Position numbers and translations under genes: made by a program. The notes beneath the pieces are model-generated. The model saw only the letters and a list, made by a program, of their open reading frames with translations. It was not told where the DNA came from and made no database searches. Below are positions 23,516 to 34,700 of a stretch of DNA of 64,000 nucleotides, piece after piece. Numbering within the stretch: position 1 is the first letter of the stretch; each line of letters begins with the position of its first letter. Source of the DNA: Cladorhizidae sp. MBARI D1340-BT2 (lineage: Eukaryota > Porifera > Demospongiae > Poecilosclerida > Cladorhizidae); assembly GCA_028752905.1 (NCBI GenBank), contig JAQNBH010000006.1, positions 26,401,811 through 26,465,810 of the forward strand, read 5' to 3'.

Positions 23516-24316
23516 CCTGGACTAGTTATTGCTGATCACTACCCTGATATACCAGTCCCACCAATGTGGATCCCAGACCTAGTGTTGTATAAAGAAGATC
23601 GTGACATGATTCTTAATGGAAACTGGTTAGTGGATTCCCATATGTATGCCTCTCAGAAACTTCTCAAAAAAGTACTTCTCTCCATCAATGGATTGCAAGA
23701 TACTACTGTGGTCTCTAATCTTAGCACTGACGTTATTCAGAGTCATGCAGTCTAGATTTTGAACAGTCAAAACAACCACTGGATCTGCATTGAGCTGAGC
23801 AAGGAAGATAATAGTGAAATTAAGGTATATGATAGTCTTTACAATCGTTTGCCTCAATCAACTTCTGAACAGATAGCTGCACTTGTATTTTCAAGGAATA
23901 AAACGATCACAGCAAGGTTTATGAACATTCAGCAGCAGACCAATGGTAATGACTGTGGAGTTTTTGCTATTGCTTGTGCAGTAGCCCTCTGTTATGGTGA
24001 AGATCCAGCCAAGGATATCTCCAAAATGAGATGTCACCTCGTAAATTGTTTCGAGTCACGTAAAATGCTACCTTTTCCTGGTAAAACTGTTACAAACCTC
24101 TCTCCGGCAATCGAACCATTTCAAACAATCGAACTGTACTGCGTCTGCCGAATGCCATGGATCAAAAGTAGGATGGCAGAATGTTCAAAATGTGGGGAGT
24201 GGTACCATGACAAGTGCATCAAGATTCCCAGAGTTGTATTTCGATCAGAAGATATGGATTGGACACCCACAATACAAATCTCAGGTTTTAATTGCCCATG
24301 GGCTTGCAGTATATAA
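23426..24316 (+). pseudogene. ULP1-type cysteine protease plus PHD finger
   Basis: ULP1/C48 proteases cleave SUMO or similar tags. Catalytic residues visible in order: His in QNNHWICIEL, Asp in KVYDSLYNRLP, Gln and Cys in QQTNGNDCGVFAIA. A PHD finger follows: CVCRMP, CSKCGEWYHDKC, then a CPWAC end with the terminal stop at 24,314-24,316. One TAG at 23,753, where a Gln codon CAG is expected, interrupts the frame just before the His; otherwise both domains are complete. The copy at 46.9-48.1 kb on the minus strand is clearly related. Confidence 0.85.
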
Positions 24317-24799
24317 TTACAGTAATGTAAATTGTTTGAACATATATGTAAGCTTTAAGCACGATTCTCTAAGATATAATTTTATGCAAATCTTTTTATG
24401 AATGCTAAAAATAATTTTTTACCCCAGTTCCAAATGAATAGCATACTTACATGGAAAATGAACAGACAGGTCAATAGGCAACATATAAAAAGACGTTAGT
24501 CATAATTATGCACTTGAAACAAGTCTTTCCTCAGATATTACTTATGAAAAGCAGCATAATGGGCCGTCCCCATTGATCATGACTCTTCAAAATTGAATGA
24601 TGATACATACTTAATAATCTGCCTACCAAGTTTTGCAATGATCCTCCGAGACAGTCATACATACAAATGCACAAACAGACATGAGCAGAAACAAAATCCT
24701 GCCATGCACGCTTGTGGCCATCACCTCCCACATATCCATGTTATGCACATACAGAAATAAATGTCTGGACACCATGCCATATATAGTATGATTGCTTAC

Positions 24800-25264
24800 C
24801 ATATCTTGATTCATAGTGAATCAAGTCCTTCTTCAGATCAGTGATAGTGTGAGAGTTCTCCGAAACTTGCTCCTTCAGATCAACGACATTTTGAGAGCTC
24901 TCTGAAAGTTCTTCCTTCAGATCAGTGACACTTTGAGAGCTCTCTAAAAGTTGCTTCTTCAGATCAACGATACTTTGAGAGTTCTTTGAAAGTTGCTCTT
25001 TCAGATCAATGAACACTTTGAGAGCTCTCTGAAAGTTCTTCCTTCAGATCAATGACACTTTGAGAGCTCTCTGAAAGTTCTTCCTTCAGATCAACGACAC
25101 TTTGAGAGCTCTCTGAAAGTTGCTTCTATCAAGGACTCTTTGAGAGCTCTCCAACTCCACTATTGAAAAACTCAGATTAAACTGGTTCTTTGATCATCAG
25201 TATGAAGCTCACCTTCGAGTCGCTTTCGGTTTTCAGTAGCACGGTCACGTTTACGTTGCTCTGC
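24800..25264 (-). pseudogene. Coiled-coil gene fragment with 14-residue repeats
   Basis: Minus strand: exon 25264-25213 (52 nt, AEQRKRDRATENRKRLE, acceptor ATATAG, donor GTGAGC), then exon 25159-24800 (360 nt, acceptor CAATAG, donor GTAAGC). The second exon repeats a 42-bp unit about eight times, giving 14-residue (two-heptad) blocks such as LKEELSESSQNVVD. This is a canonical coiled-coil pattern with basic residues ahead of it. A deletion near 25,120 and a one-base insertion near 25,013 break the frame in the 5' part; the last five blocks are open. No family is recognised. It could be a host structural or receptor protein with a variable repeat number. Confidence 0.55.
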
Positions 25265-25699
25265 CTATATCAAGTCCTATCACGAAAAGTGTGTCTTTTG
25301 GTTATTGTATACATCTATAATCAGTGAGTTGACAGTTACATCATAAAAAATATGCATACACTCTGCATACATGTTGTTAAATGGAGCTGCTTACTATCAG
25401 TGACTGCTGGAAAAGAAGTACTTAATTATAAAAACTAATTGTAATACAAGTGAAGAGTTAAAGAAATACTTAAGGGAGAGGAGCACCAGAAATAGATATC
25501 GTAAAAAAAGGTATTAGGTTGTACAGTTCATGAAATTATTTCTCTCTAACTGTTTTATCTTTTACATCCTGTTCTGCATACTGAGTTAATTTTTCCATCC
25601 TTGGTAAGTCATCTACAGATCGTTCTAGATTTTGGGATCCTTTAGCTATAGTAGAGTAATTTCTTCGCAGTTGCATTTGTGATGGTTAGGCATTTGTAA

Positions 25700-25936
25700 A
25701 AGCAAGCTGTTCACATACAAAAATAAGCTGGTTCCTACATATTTGGAGCTGGTTAAGGACCTGCTGTCCACACTGGCATAAGAATTGTTCCCTGGTAAGA
25801 TCCTTTACCTAGAGTTGTTTGCTGCTCTGAATGGTGGAAGAGATTTCACTAAACTTGACATTTCTCAGGCTTACCTACAGTTGGAGTTAGAGACTGACTC
25901 TAAACATTATGTCTCTGTGAATATACACAAGCCACA
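25700..25936 (+). pseudogene. Gypsy reverse transcriptase scrap
   Basis: Plus-strand frame with GGRDFTKLDISQAYLQLELE followed by HYVSVNIHKP matches the first catalytic motif region of Ty3/gypsy reverse transcriptases (LDLxxAYxQ). It stops at a TAG and nothing downstream continues the domain. It is far from the two gag relics and need not belong to either. Confidence 0.75.
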
Positions 25937-26164
25937 ATAGTGGACTCACACATGTTTGTTCATATGCCAATCAGGCGCTACTGTTTTTGCTGTCTTGAAC
26001 ATGTCAGGAGAGAACAGTAAAGTTGAGCAGTAGCATCTGGATAAGCTGATGAGATGCCAGGAGGTGGCATATACATAGCCAAGTATACTGCTGAGACCAT
26101 AGCTTTTTATGCTAGAATTGTTTGTTACACAGACTTTCTCGACAATCAACTTAAATTTACCCAC

Positions 26165-26275
26165 TCAACATTCTGGCTAATGCTCTAGCCTTCATCAGGA
26201 ACAATGAGATGCTAAGACTCATACGAATCTTAGCATCTTATTATTCCTGATTGAGGTTAGAAGGAATTTCAAATG
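26165..26275. repeat. Small imperfect palindrome
   Basis: GATGCTAAGA and TCTTAGCATC are inverted around a 10-bp centre, flanked by CCTTCATCAGGAA on the left and a matching ATTCCTGAT-GAGGTTAGAAGG on the right. A related piece (CTAGCCTTCATCAGGATGC) recurs near 56,249-56,280. It may be a very short foldback element. Confidence 0.5.
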
Positions 26276-26279
26276 AGCA

Positions 26280-28530
26280 AATTTAAGTTAATAATCTAGA
26301 AAGTTATATCTACAATGTCAACTGAGAATACTTTGAAAGCTACAATAGTTTTCGATTTAATTGATCATACATTGATATCTATACTGAATGGAATTTGAAT
26401 TAGTTCTGAGACCATTCCAGTTGCAAGATATGGTCCTCCTCACTTCCCTCTATGTAACCAGTTATTTTGTAAATTAATGTCACAGTTGACATTTCACTGT
26501 AAACCTTATCGTCTCTCATCACATGAAAAAGGGGAGAGTTTGAGAGAAGCATTTTTGGTGAACAACAATACACAAATTCCAAAATGAATGTTTGTAAATA
26601 TTGTTGACCAATGCTGAGGAGAGTTGTCTAGAAATAAATCTCACCAATGATGAACTTTCATACAGCAAGTTAATATATAAATAAAACATGGATGAACACA
26701 ATGTAATAGTACAAAATACTACGAGTAATATCTATATCTCTATGGATAATCAATTAGCTCTTTATGTGCATCTCCACTCTCTGCAGGAAAGCATTAAACT
26801 GCTCCAGGAAAGTCATAGCTCGGCAACTATTATAGCTATCAAGCAAGGTAGACTCAGAATTGACCTCTCTTTACAATGCTTTCACTGCTCTAAGATCTCA
26901 ACTAAGCTTGGATGTATGCATGGATTTCTTTTCCTTGATATTAACTGCTTTCACCTTCAGAATTATGCATTGCATGTCCTGAAGCTCGATCACAATCTTT
27001 CAAGCCTTGTTGACCAATTCTCCACTGTTGTTGGATGTCACTGTTATGCCAGCTCTAAACTCTGGTTGATTTGCCTCTCATGTTTTATTTCAAACAAAAG
27101 TTGTTTAGTATACATGTCGTTAACATCCATATGGTCGATTATGAAGTGCCGCTCTTGAAATAAATATCAGCTTATGAGCATGTGTAATAAGCTTCAACAT
27201 TAGGGTAATGTGTTTCACAGAACATTGCAGCAGGAGTTTTACTAGCATAACCACCTGTTTATAGCTGCAAATATCTGTAGCTGTCCACAATTTCCTAACG
27301 AGTATCTTGCTGCTCTTACGTTAGTTAGCTTCCAAACATCATAACCACAATGGAGAAACCCTTAAGGCATGGTCAGATATGTTGAATATGTGCACAGCAA
27401 TACAGGATATTTTTTGGGGGTAATTTTATTCCCAAGAGCATATCCTCACTCTATACCATATGGCAAGTGAGGTGATGAGAATGTAGAGCAAATATTTAAC
27501 TATTGTGGCTATACTACTTTAAATTTATTCTAGTGCATGCAAACCCAAATACTTCAGAGTTAGGGCAACTCAAGACTTCTCAAGTTTGAGGCATCTTGTG
27601 GGAAAGTCTAAAACTTCCATTTGGTTCTCGTCTCACAAATGCCCAGACATAAGAAAAGATCTAACTTTTTTGCGTGAGAACCATCACAGAAAGTAACATT
27701 AATAATCTCCTGCAAATTATGAATTTTGCGTCAAAATTATTCTTCTACCAGCCTTCTTTGGGTCCATGCAGCAACTTCCACTCTCTGCAATGTTTACTAA
27801 CATAACACTTATTAGCTTTCTCTGTCACCAATCATGTCGCTGCCCATATCCATGGCAACCAATCATAGACCTAGGATTGCCTCATGTGTATGGTTAGGTA
27901 TACGACCAAACAAACCAAAGTTTGGTGACAATATCATTAAACTTGCTCTGCAACCTGAGTTCTCCACAACTTTTGGGCTTACGACGGATTTTTCTCTATG
28001 GTAATGTTGATGACTGATATTAGACTGCTGCTATGAAGTAACATGCTTTGCACTTCAATAGGTCAACATCCCTAGTCCAATGTGGAGGGATGTCATATAG
28101 CATTCACTAGTCCGGCATGTTCTAGTCTAAGCAGAGAGTATGGCCAGACCTATTCAAAAGACAAAAAGAGTTTTCCTTAATATTAATGTTGAGCTCAAGA
28201 TCTGTGATATTATGAAGAACTGGATAAATTTTGCTTGAGTGGCAGTGGAATGCAGTATAGGAGAGTGGATTGCCAATGATTTTATGTGGAGCTAAAAATA
28301 GCTGAAGGTCTTCCACACTGAAGTTCAGTTATCGATGATTTTCAATTATTAGAACTCCATTTGTTGGAATAATTGGGCGGCTACAATACGTATGCAGCTT
28401 AATAAAATCAGGCAGATCATTCCTGAGAAGAAACTGACCTGCCAGCATTAGCTAGAGAGCTCCATTATAGCACCAGGATCAGAATGAGTTTCTGTCAGCT
28501 TTTATGGTGGGCCTGCATTGTCCAAGCATA
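26280..28530. other. No gene seen
   Basis: A 156-residue open frame on the plus strand (26,688-27,158) is the longest item, but it shows no domain, and the opposite strand reads almost as well with helical, Lys/Glu-rich character. I cannot decide whether either is coding. The remainder is featureless. Confidence 0.35.
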
Positions 28531-28539
28531 GAATAGGGG

Positions 28540-28960
28540 GAGGATTGGTGTTGGGAAGTGATCTTAATTCCAATGCCCCACGATGATGGGGATGTGGAAT
28601 ATTCTTGTCATGAGGGCAATGGTATTAAGATAAACTACCACAAGCATAGAAAATCCCTCACATCATGGTGAAGGAACTGTTTCCATTAGTGATTGGGCAA
28701 GCTTTATGGGAAAAAATAGTCGTGGGCATAAGCAGCTAAATACTGGTGTAGCAGTGTTGTATTGGTGGCCATCCTGATATTAGGTGGTAGAAAGGTTGTC
28801 AATGTGATGAACCTCATGAAAAGCCTGTTCTTCTTTTGCTCTAATATAATCTGCTAATTATAAGCCAGCACATCCCTGGGAGAGAGAATAGAGCAGTGGA
28901 TAATCTGTCCCAAAATGATGTAACATATTTCTGTGCCCGGTCCCTTCAGCCATCAGAGAA
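28540..28960 (+). pseudogene. RNase H end of a DIRS-like retrotransposon
   Basis: Plus strand, with stops and frame changes. Recognisable pieces are NAPRRWGCGIFLS (matching the D-A-S-x-x-W-G-C-G type start), HIMVKELFPLVIGQALW, and the hallmark HIPGRENRAVDNLSQND, equivalent to the HIPGxxNxxADALSR end of RNase H in these elements. It is followed by sequence leading into the recombinase module. The upstream RT was not found. Confidence 0.7.
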
Positions 28961-29164
28961 CCTGATGTCATCTCACAAGAACTGTAAGTAACTCTAGTAT
29001 CTAGCTGGCCGAACTGGGCTAAAGAGAGGTGAAGAAACTTATTGATTAGGAATGGCCAAGGTCACATACTGCAGTAGTCCATAAAAATACCAGGAATTTT
29101 ATATTGCAGGGGGGCTTCAGGCAGTTCAGCAACAGAGACGGGGTGCCGTGCAGCTTCATGTCAT

Positions 29165-29960
29165 AGATTGCTGGGTCAGGGTTAAACCATCATATCATCA
29201 AGTATACTTGTCAGCAATCTGATTTCTCTACATCGCTGATGGCAAGAAAGACCACTTGGAGCTTGCCCATCAACATCTACAATACAGTCTGCAGGGAATC
29301 AAATGGTTGGAAGCATACCAAGGTTGGGAGAAATGACAGAAATTGCTCCTGATATTCTTATAAAGCTGAAAGGAGGTGGGGGGACCACTCATACCATTGT
29401 ACATCACACATTGGGATGCATGCTGCTTTAATCTCTGTTGCTTTCCAAGATCAGGAGAAATGAAATGACAGTCTATCAGAAGCCTCTATGAACCAAAATG
29501 CCACTTGTCTTGCTCAACTATTGCAGTGGGGCATCCGTCCTGCCAGGACATCATAAGAATGACTATTACAGTCGAAGATAGACTATTTTCATCACGGAAT
29601 CCAGCTCTTCATCGGGAAGAAAAAGTCAGATATCTGTCCAGTCAGGACTCTGCTTAACCTCTGGGTAAAAAAAGGCCCACTCTCTGTGTTTCGAGACAGC
29701 ACATATCTGACAATTCAATGGTTAGTGGTTGCATGACGGTCCCCAGCCAAGGCCGGGTTAGATGCATCTGGGTACTGTAGACCCAAATGCATTCAACGTA
29801 TTGGGATCTACACTACAGTTCGGATAAGGGAAAACTTTGGATATATGAAAAGCAAGCAAGTCATTATAAACTTGACTCGGGTGTTTGAATAATTGCTAAT
29901 ATCATTAGCGATTTTAGTCTGCAGGGCCATGGAATGTGAGCAGCTTACTTCCTGAAGGAG
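29165..29960 (+). pseudogene. Tyrosine recombinase of a DIRS-like element
   Basis: Plus strand in at least three frames. The N-terminal part has YHQVYLSAI and LYIADGQERPLGACPS. The catalytic part has HHGIQLFIGKKKSDICPVRT, LLNLWVKKGPL and then LTIQWLVVA and KAGLDASGYC. These follow the usual order around the box I region of DIRS or Crypton-type recombinases. The C-terminal H-x-x-R and Tyr boxes are unrecognisable. The RNase H module immediately upstream favours DIRS over Crypton. Confidence 0.7.
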
Positions 29961-30059
29961 AAGCAGCTATATCCTCAGTAGCAGCCATGCTGTCTTATAC
30001 ACATATTCATTCATTTACAGTATTTTTGTGTATATTTTATACGAGCAATTGTTGTTGAT

Positions 30060-30720
30060 TACTACATCCTGTACAATAACACTATTTACTAAAATGAGAT
30101 GCAAGAGTTCTTTGCTTCATGCCTCTTTGTGCATGCCAGATGTCTCACTCCTTTAACAACCACCAGTGCTGTCTCGGAGGATTCAGAATTGCCTGCAACA
30201 CTTGGTGGTCTATCTCATCACGCCAGTTTGCCTCTAGCAAATGGTGTGCTTCTGATACTCCTTCATGTAACTTTTCATGGAATTCCACTGAGACTGGATG
30301 CCTTGTCCCCTTTTCTGAATGAAATAGAAATATAGAGTGCTTCCAAGCTGGTCATCTTTAGCAAGGCTCATGACATGACTTGAACTCTCCACTGACTATA
30401 AATGGTGCTGCTAACTGTCGAAGTTTGGTTTCATTGTTCATGATCTCGGTTATCGTTGCATTTCTACTGCCATACTCTTGTGAGAGTCTCAATTGGTTCC
30501 TTAAAATATCTTGCCAAGCACAGCCAACTAAGACTCATTAGATAAAACTGTGCTCTTCCTTTTTCAGGCTTAGCGAACTGATTTGACTTTCACCTGCAAA
30601 TCTCTAGCCCTCCCTAATGAAATCTCCCATTGATGATCATTACCATGCAACTGAGTTTGAATAATCCGACGTTCTGATACGTGAAAGTCTACTGTGCCAC
30701 AGCTTCAGCATAGGGGCAGC
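30060..30720 (-). pseudogene. Unidentified decayed coding region
   Basis: Minus-strand frames read like protein rather than noise, but change frame and hit stops. Examples are SERRIIQTQLHGNDHQWEIS, ATITEIMNNETKLRQLAAPF, EFHEKLHEGVSEAHHLLEAN and WRDEIDHQVLQAILNPPRQH followed by WWLLKE. The composition is helical and charged. I recognise no family. It lies head-on to the DIRS relic, so it may belong to another transposon (a gag-like or accessory protein) or to a dead host gene. Confidence 0.45.
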
Positions 30721-30879
30721 CACAAGTCACAAAGAAGAGCATGGAAGATTCAGTGATCTAGAAACCTGGAGTTTGCAGGAGCTTGGCATACATAGAGAAC
30801 ATTTATACCCTAAGAGAACAGCTAGCCAGTTACTCCAGGTTGCCAGTGTCATAAAGTACCGTAATTACATTTCAATATG

Positions 30880-31470
30880 AACTATGGGTACAATAGCTAA
30901 TGATGGGGAATGGTGTGCAACAGTGATTGGTGGAAAGGAATGGAGGCAATATGTTGCTTTACTGGTTGGGCCAGATGCTGGGCCTCACAGCACCTCTAAC
31001 TGTATTAGCACTTTGTTAATGAGGGGTTTGGTTTCTGATCCATCAGCCTGGCAAGTCCTACATGGCCCTGGCAGTTGAGGCACTAGCAAGAGGTAGGTAG
31101 AGTTATAACATCAAGAAAGAACACAAGTATTTACAGATATATTCGGTTGATATGTTCTTTTTACTCATAACTTTCCTAATATTGCCCATTGGCATCCTTA
31201 ATAACTCTTAGAATGCGAAGGGAGTTACCCAGGTAATTTCCCCTGCACGCGGACACTGTTTATTGGAATCACCTGTTTTTTTAAATTACCTGATGTTTTT
31301 ATTATATATTTTTTTTGTTGTCTGTGGCTCGTTGAGGTGAGTGTTCATTGATATTCAGACTATCTCCTTACTTTCTACCTAACACGAGGCTAGAAGAATC
31401 TTTAGAGATGTCAAGACAAGTGAAGCTAGACTCCAAGTAAGATTATTATGTGGATGAGCTAACAACCAGT
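30880..31470. other. No gene seen
   Basis: A 64-residue open frame at 30,884-31,078 has no recognisable domain. No repeats are seen. Confidence 0.4.
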
Positions 31471-31479
31471 TTGTTACAT

Positions 31480-32130
31480 AGTGTGCTCGAAGTTAGTTTT
31501 AGCTAGATCATTTTTATAGCTAGCTAGCTAGTTGTATATAGGCTTTTTAGGTAGCGTTCAAGGTAGCTAGCTGTAGGTCATCTTATAGCTAGCGCTCGAA
31601 GTAGACAGTTGTAGATCATATTTATATAGCTTAGCTAATTAGTAAAGTAAATAATTGTAGGTCATCTTTGGATAGCAAAGTTTCTAGCTCTCGAGGTATA
31701 GTAGTTTAGGCCATCTTTATATCTAACTAGCGCTTGAAGTGTATAGGCAGTGTTAGCTGATCTTTATAGCTAGCAAATTAGAAGTTGGCAGTTTTAGATT
31801 ATCATTATAGCTAAGCTAGCGCTTTAAGTGTCTAGGCAGTTTTAGCTGATCTTTAAATAGATAGCAAATTAGCTAGCGCTTGAAGTTGGATTTAGATGAT
31901 CATTATAGCTAGCAAATTAGCTAGCGCTTGAACTGTACAAGCAGTTTTAGCTGATCTTTATAGCTAGCAAATGAGCTAGCGCTTGAAGTTGGCAGTTTTA
32001 GATGATCATTATAGCTAGTGATTGAAGTTGGTAGTTTTAGATGATCATTATAGCTAGCAAATTAGCTAGCGCTTGAAGAAGGCAGTTGTAGCTGATATAT
32101 ATATAGCCAGCAATAGCTAGCGCTGGAGGT
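31480..32130. repeat. TAGCTAGC-rich minisatellite
   Basis: Irregular units of about 50-90 bp, each with TAGCTAGC(AAATTAGCTAGCGC), TTGAAGTTGGCAGTTTTAG and ATGATCATTATAG words. The core is palindromic (GCTAGC, GATC). At least nine recognisable units are present, with no coding capacity. Confidence 0.85.
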
Positions 32131-32451
32131 AGCTAGTAGACTGCCAAGCAAACCATGGTATTCTATAGCCAGTGCTAGTATATATTTCAGCTCAGCTAGC
32201 TTTGGGATGATCTAGCAACAATGCATTTATATTACATCTCCACTATAAATATTATTCATAGTCATAGTTGTTTGCATACATAGGATTGGTAAAAGTTGTG
32301 CTACTGGAAGAAAAAACAATCAAGAAAAAGTGAAGGAAAAAAAGGGAAAAAAAGAGTTATGATGTGGATGGTAAGTGACACAGGACTAACTTTTGTGAGG
32401 TATAGTTCAAAGCCAGGTGTAATACATAAAGCTACTTTACAAATCTTACAT

Positions 32452-34273
32452 CTAAATAAAGTTCTGACTTCCTTTTTTGCTGCTGCACAGGTAGCAAGCA
32501 CACAGGGACCTTTTGCCATTGCTATTTGGGGGAAGGTAGTGCCTTCCTGTAAGTCTGGCTGGTTCAGCCACTGGATGATTGTGAAGGATGGACACTTCAA
32601 GCTGAGCTTCTGTCAGGCCTGCCTCCAGAAGAAATCCAACAGCAACCTTCACTAAGAAGGACTGGTGTGTTACTCTTCGGCCAGTCGAAGGTCTCCCTTT
32701 ATATATCATGTATGCATTTACCAATACCAGGTTGAGGAGATGAAAAGCTGCCCGTTTCCACCATTTCTGTGTCCTATGTTGGAAGGTATAGTAACTCATC
32801 AGCTGATTGGATTTGTCAACCCCACCCATGTGACTATTGTACTTGACAATGGCTGTTGGCTTTATGATCTCCTCCATGCCAGTTGCTGACAGCCTTGTCC
32901 TCTTCCTCTTTGCTATAGTGCTATCATCGTGGATAGTACTCAGAATGGTCACAGCTTTCTTGTCCATCCATTTCAAGGCAAGGACACCATTTGTACTTAT
33001 ATACTTGATGTCACCCTTTTTCATTTTGTCTTTGGCCTTGATACATGCAGGTCCCCCCCTCCTGTTCACCCGAACTGCACCACATGCACCGAAGCCACTA
33101 CTTTTTTAGGGTGAGGAACAAGTCTGGACTTGTGTACAAATGGTGTCCTTTATTCTCCATCCCTTCTACTAGCTTCATCACCATGTCATGTGTTGTTCTG
33201 TAGCGGAGAGGCTCTCATTTCTCTGGGAGACCCCCCAAAAAGAACAAGAACTGAAAAGAAAAAAAGTGGGAAGGAAAAAGGGGATAATGAAGAAGAGCAG
33301 GAAGGAAGTAAAAAAAGAAAGAAAAAAGTGGGGGGGGGGGGGGGGGAAAGACTATGAGTGAATTATATTTATTATATATAATATTATAGTACTTTTCTAC
33401 ATGGCTATTTTGTGTGTATATATATATACAGTTTCCTCACCAGTATAGAGCTTCCAAATGTACATATATCCACTGGAGCCGTCTGCCAGGACATAGGCTT
33501 TCATGCCCCACTTGATAGCGATAAACCACAGCCGTCCCTTGAAGCCTATCATTGATTCATTGACTGATATATCTCTCCCCAGCTGGTAAAAGGTTTTGAA
33601 TTTATCTAGTAAATGCTCCATAAGTGGCCGTATTTTGAACAGGGCATCATATCCTGGCCGACCCCTAGGTACATCTTCTCTCCATCATTTAGGTGAAAGA
33701 AGCGCGAGACAAAATCGGTCTCCCGCCATGATAGAGGAGAAGCATGACCTGGTGAAGGGCCATTTCTTGCACCAATAGTCCTCAATCCGATGCTTATTAT
33801 CCATGCTCATGGCAATAAAGGGCAAGAAACTTCACCATTTCACTGACTGAGCACCTTTTCCACTCTCTGACTCTTGATCGAAGAGGTAAGTCTTTATTTC
33901 CAGCCATGAATTGCTCAGCATACAACATTTTTTCGTTCACAACTCTCCTCAGGATATTGTCGTCCATAAAAAGCTGAGCAAACTCCAAAGGCTCTTTTCC
34001 TTCCATATCAACAGTGCACCCAGATGCCTGGCTAAAGGAGATGGAAGAACTGGAACAAGAAGTACTGGCACCAGAACTGCTACCACTTTAGCTACACACA
34101 CCACCAACTACGCCATCACTAACACTATCAGCTACCTCACAAACTCCAACATCCTCATCATCCTCACTATAATTCTTCACTATGAAGCCATCAAAATCAT
34201 CATCAATCTCATCATCCAACATACACAGCACTTTATCTGTATCACAATATTTAGCCATAGTTACGCCCCACAA
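32452..34273 (-). pseudogene. PiggyBac-type transposase relic
   Basis: Minus strand in several frames. N-terminal acidic segment (34,273-34,088); then EPLEFAQLFMDDNILRRVV and SVSEMVKFLALY (34,006-33,797); then ISVNESMIGFKGR and YVLADGSSGYMYIWKLYTG (33,621-33,397); then NSHMGGVDKSNQLMSYY with WWKRAAFHLLNLVLVNAYM (33,069-32,452). It ends in a cysteine-rich CACYLCSS segment. PiggyBac transposases use three Asp residues. The second (ADGSSGY) and third (GGVDKSN) are present, but the first is Asn in VNESM. Together with the frameshifts this makes it inactive. No TTAA-flanked termini were located. Confidence 0.85.
33225..33352. repeat. Purine tract with poly-G
   Basis: Inside the piggyBac relic a run of AAGAAAAAAAGTGGGAAGG-type purines ends in about 18 G residues with one A near the end. 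It separates the second and third catalytic segments and probably expanded after the element died. Confidence 0.8.
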
Positions 34274-34700
34274 TATTTAATTAAACTTGCTATCTGTTGT
34301 AATCTAATATAGCCAAACTCTACAAAGCTCTTAACTAAATCAATATCTCCTCTATCTAAAGAACTTTGAGTACAGCTGTAAAGCAAGCAGCTGCTCAGTA
34401 CCCACTTGTAAAGCATTGCATCTTCTGGGGACACTATAGTATCCCAAGTATGAAATCAGGAGGACAATAATTCCACATGAAACATGCCAGGAAGCATCTT
34501 GGAATGTGATAGAAGCAACCTAGTAAATCACACAGGAGGCTGTTTACAAGATATATAGCTGATCCATAAAATTTTTTTTGGAAAATCATCCAATTTACTT
34601 TCCCTACTTGGTTATCTATCCAAGATCTACAAGTGTGCCAAGTAGAAGAGCCTGAGAAGCTGTCCTAGTAGGAATAAGGCTAGTTTAAGAAGCTTATAAG

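Larger units (their letters stand above)
19951..24316 (+). mobile_element. Integrase-CXC-ULP1-PHD transposon relic (KRBA2-like integrase)
   Basis: A plus-strand element with coding split by short GT-AG introns. Modules in order: N-terminal exon (19,951-20,186), HHCC zinc finger, DDE integrase core, linker, cysteine cluster, ULP1-type protease, PHD finger. Integrases of this type occur in KRBA2-like proteins. A gypsy-type integrase fused to a C-terminal ULP1 protease is known from Ginger1 DNA transposons, so that is the closest class I can name. Terminal inverted repeats were not found by eye. Decay is light: a few frameshifts and two C-to-T nonsense codons. Confidence 0.75.

Noticed and set aside
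26688..27158. 156-residue plus-strand ORF as a host gene
   Set aside because: No domain, no splice context, and the opposite strand is equally open in patches; not supported as a gene.
32296..33114. Several plus-strand ORFs of 60-119 residues
   Set aside because: They are antisense to the piggyBac transposase segments on the minus strand.
33911..34312. 133-residue Thr/Ile-rich plus-strand ORF
   Set aside because: Antisense shadow of the acidic N-terminus of the piggyBac relic.
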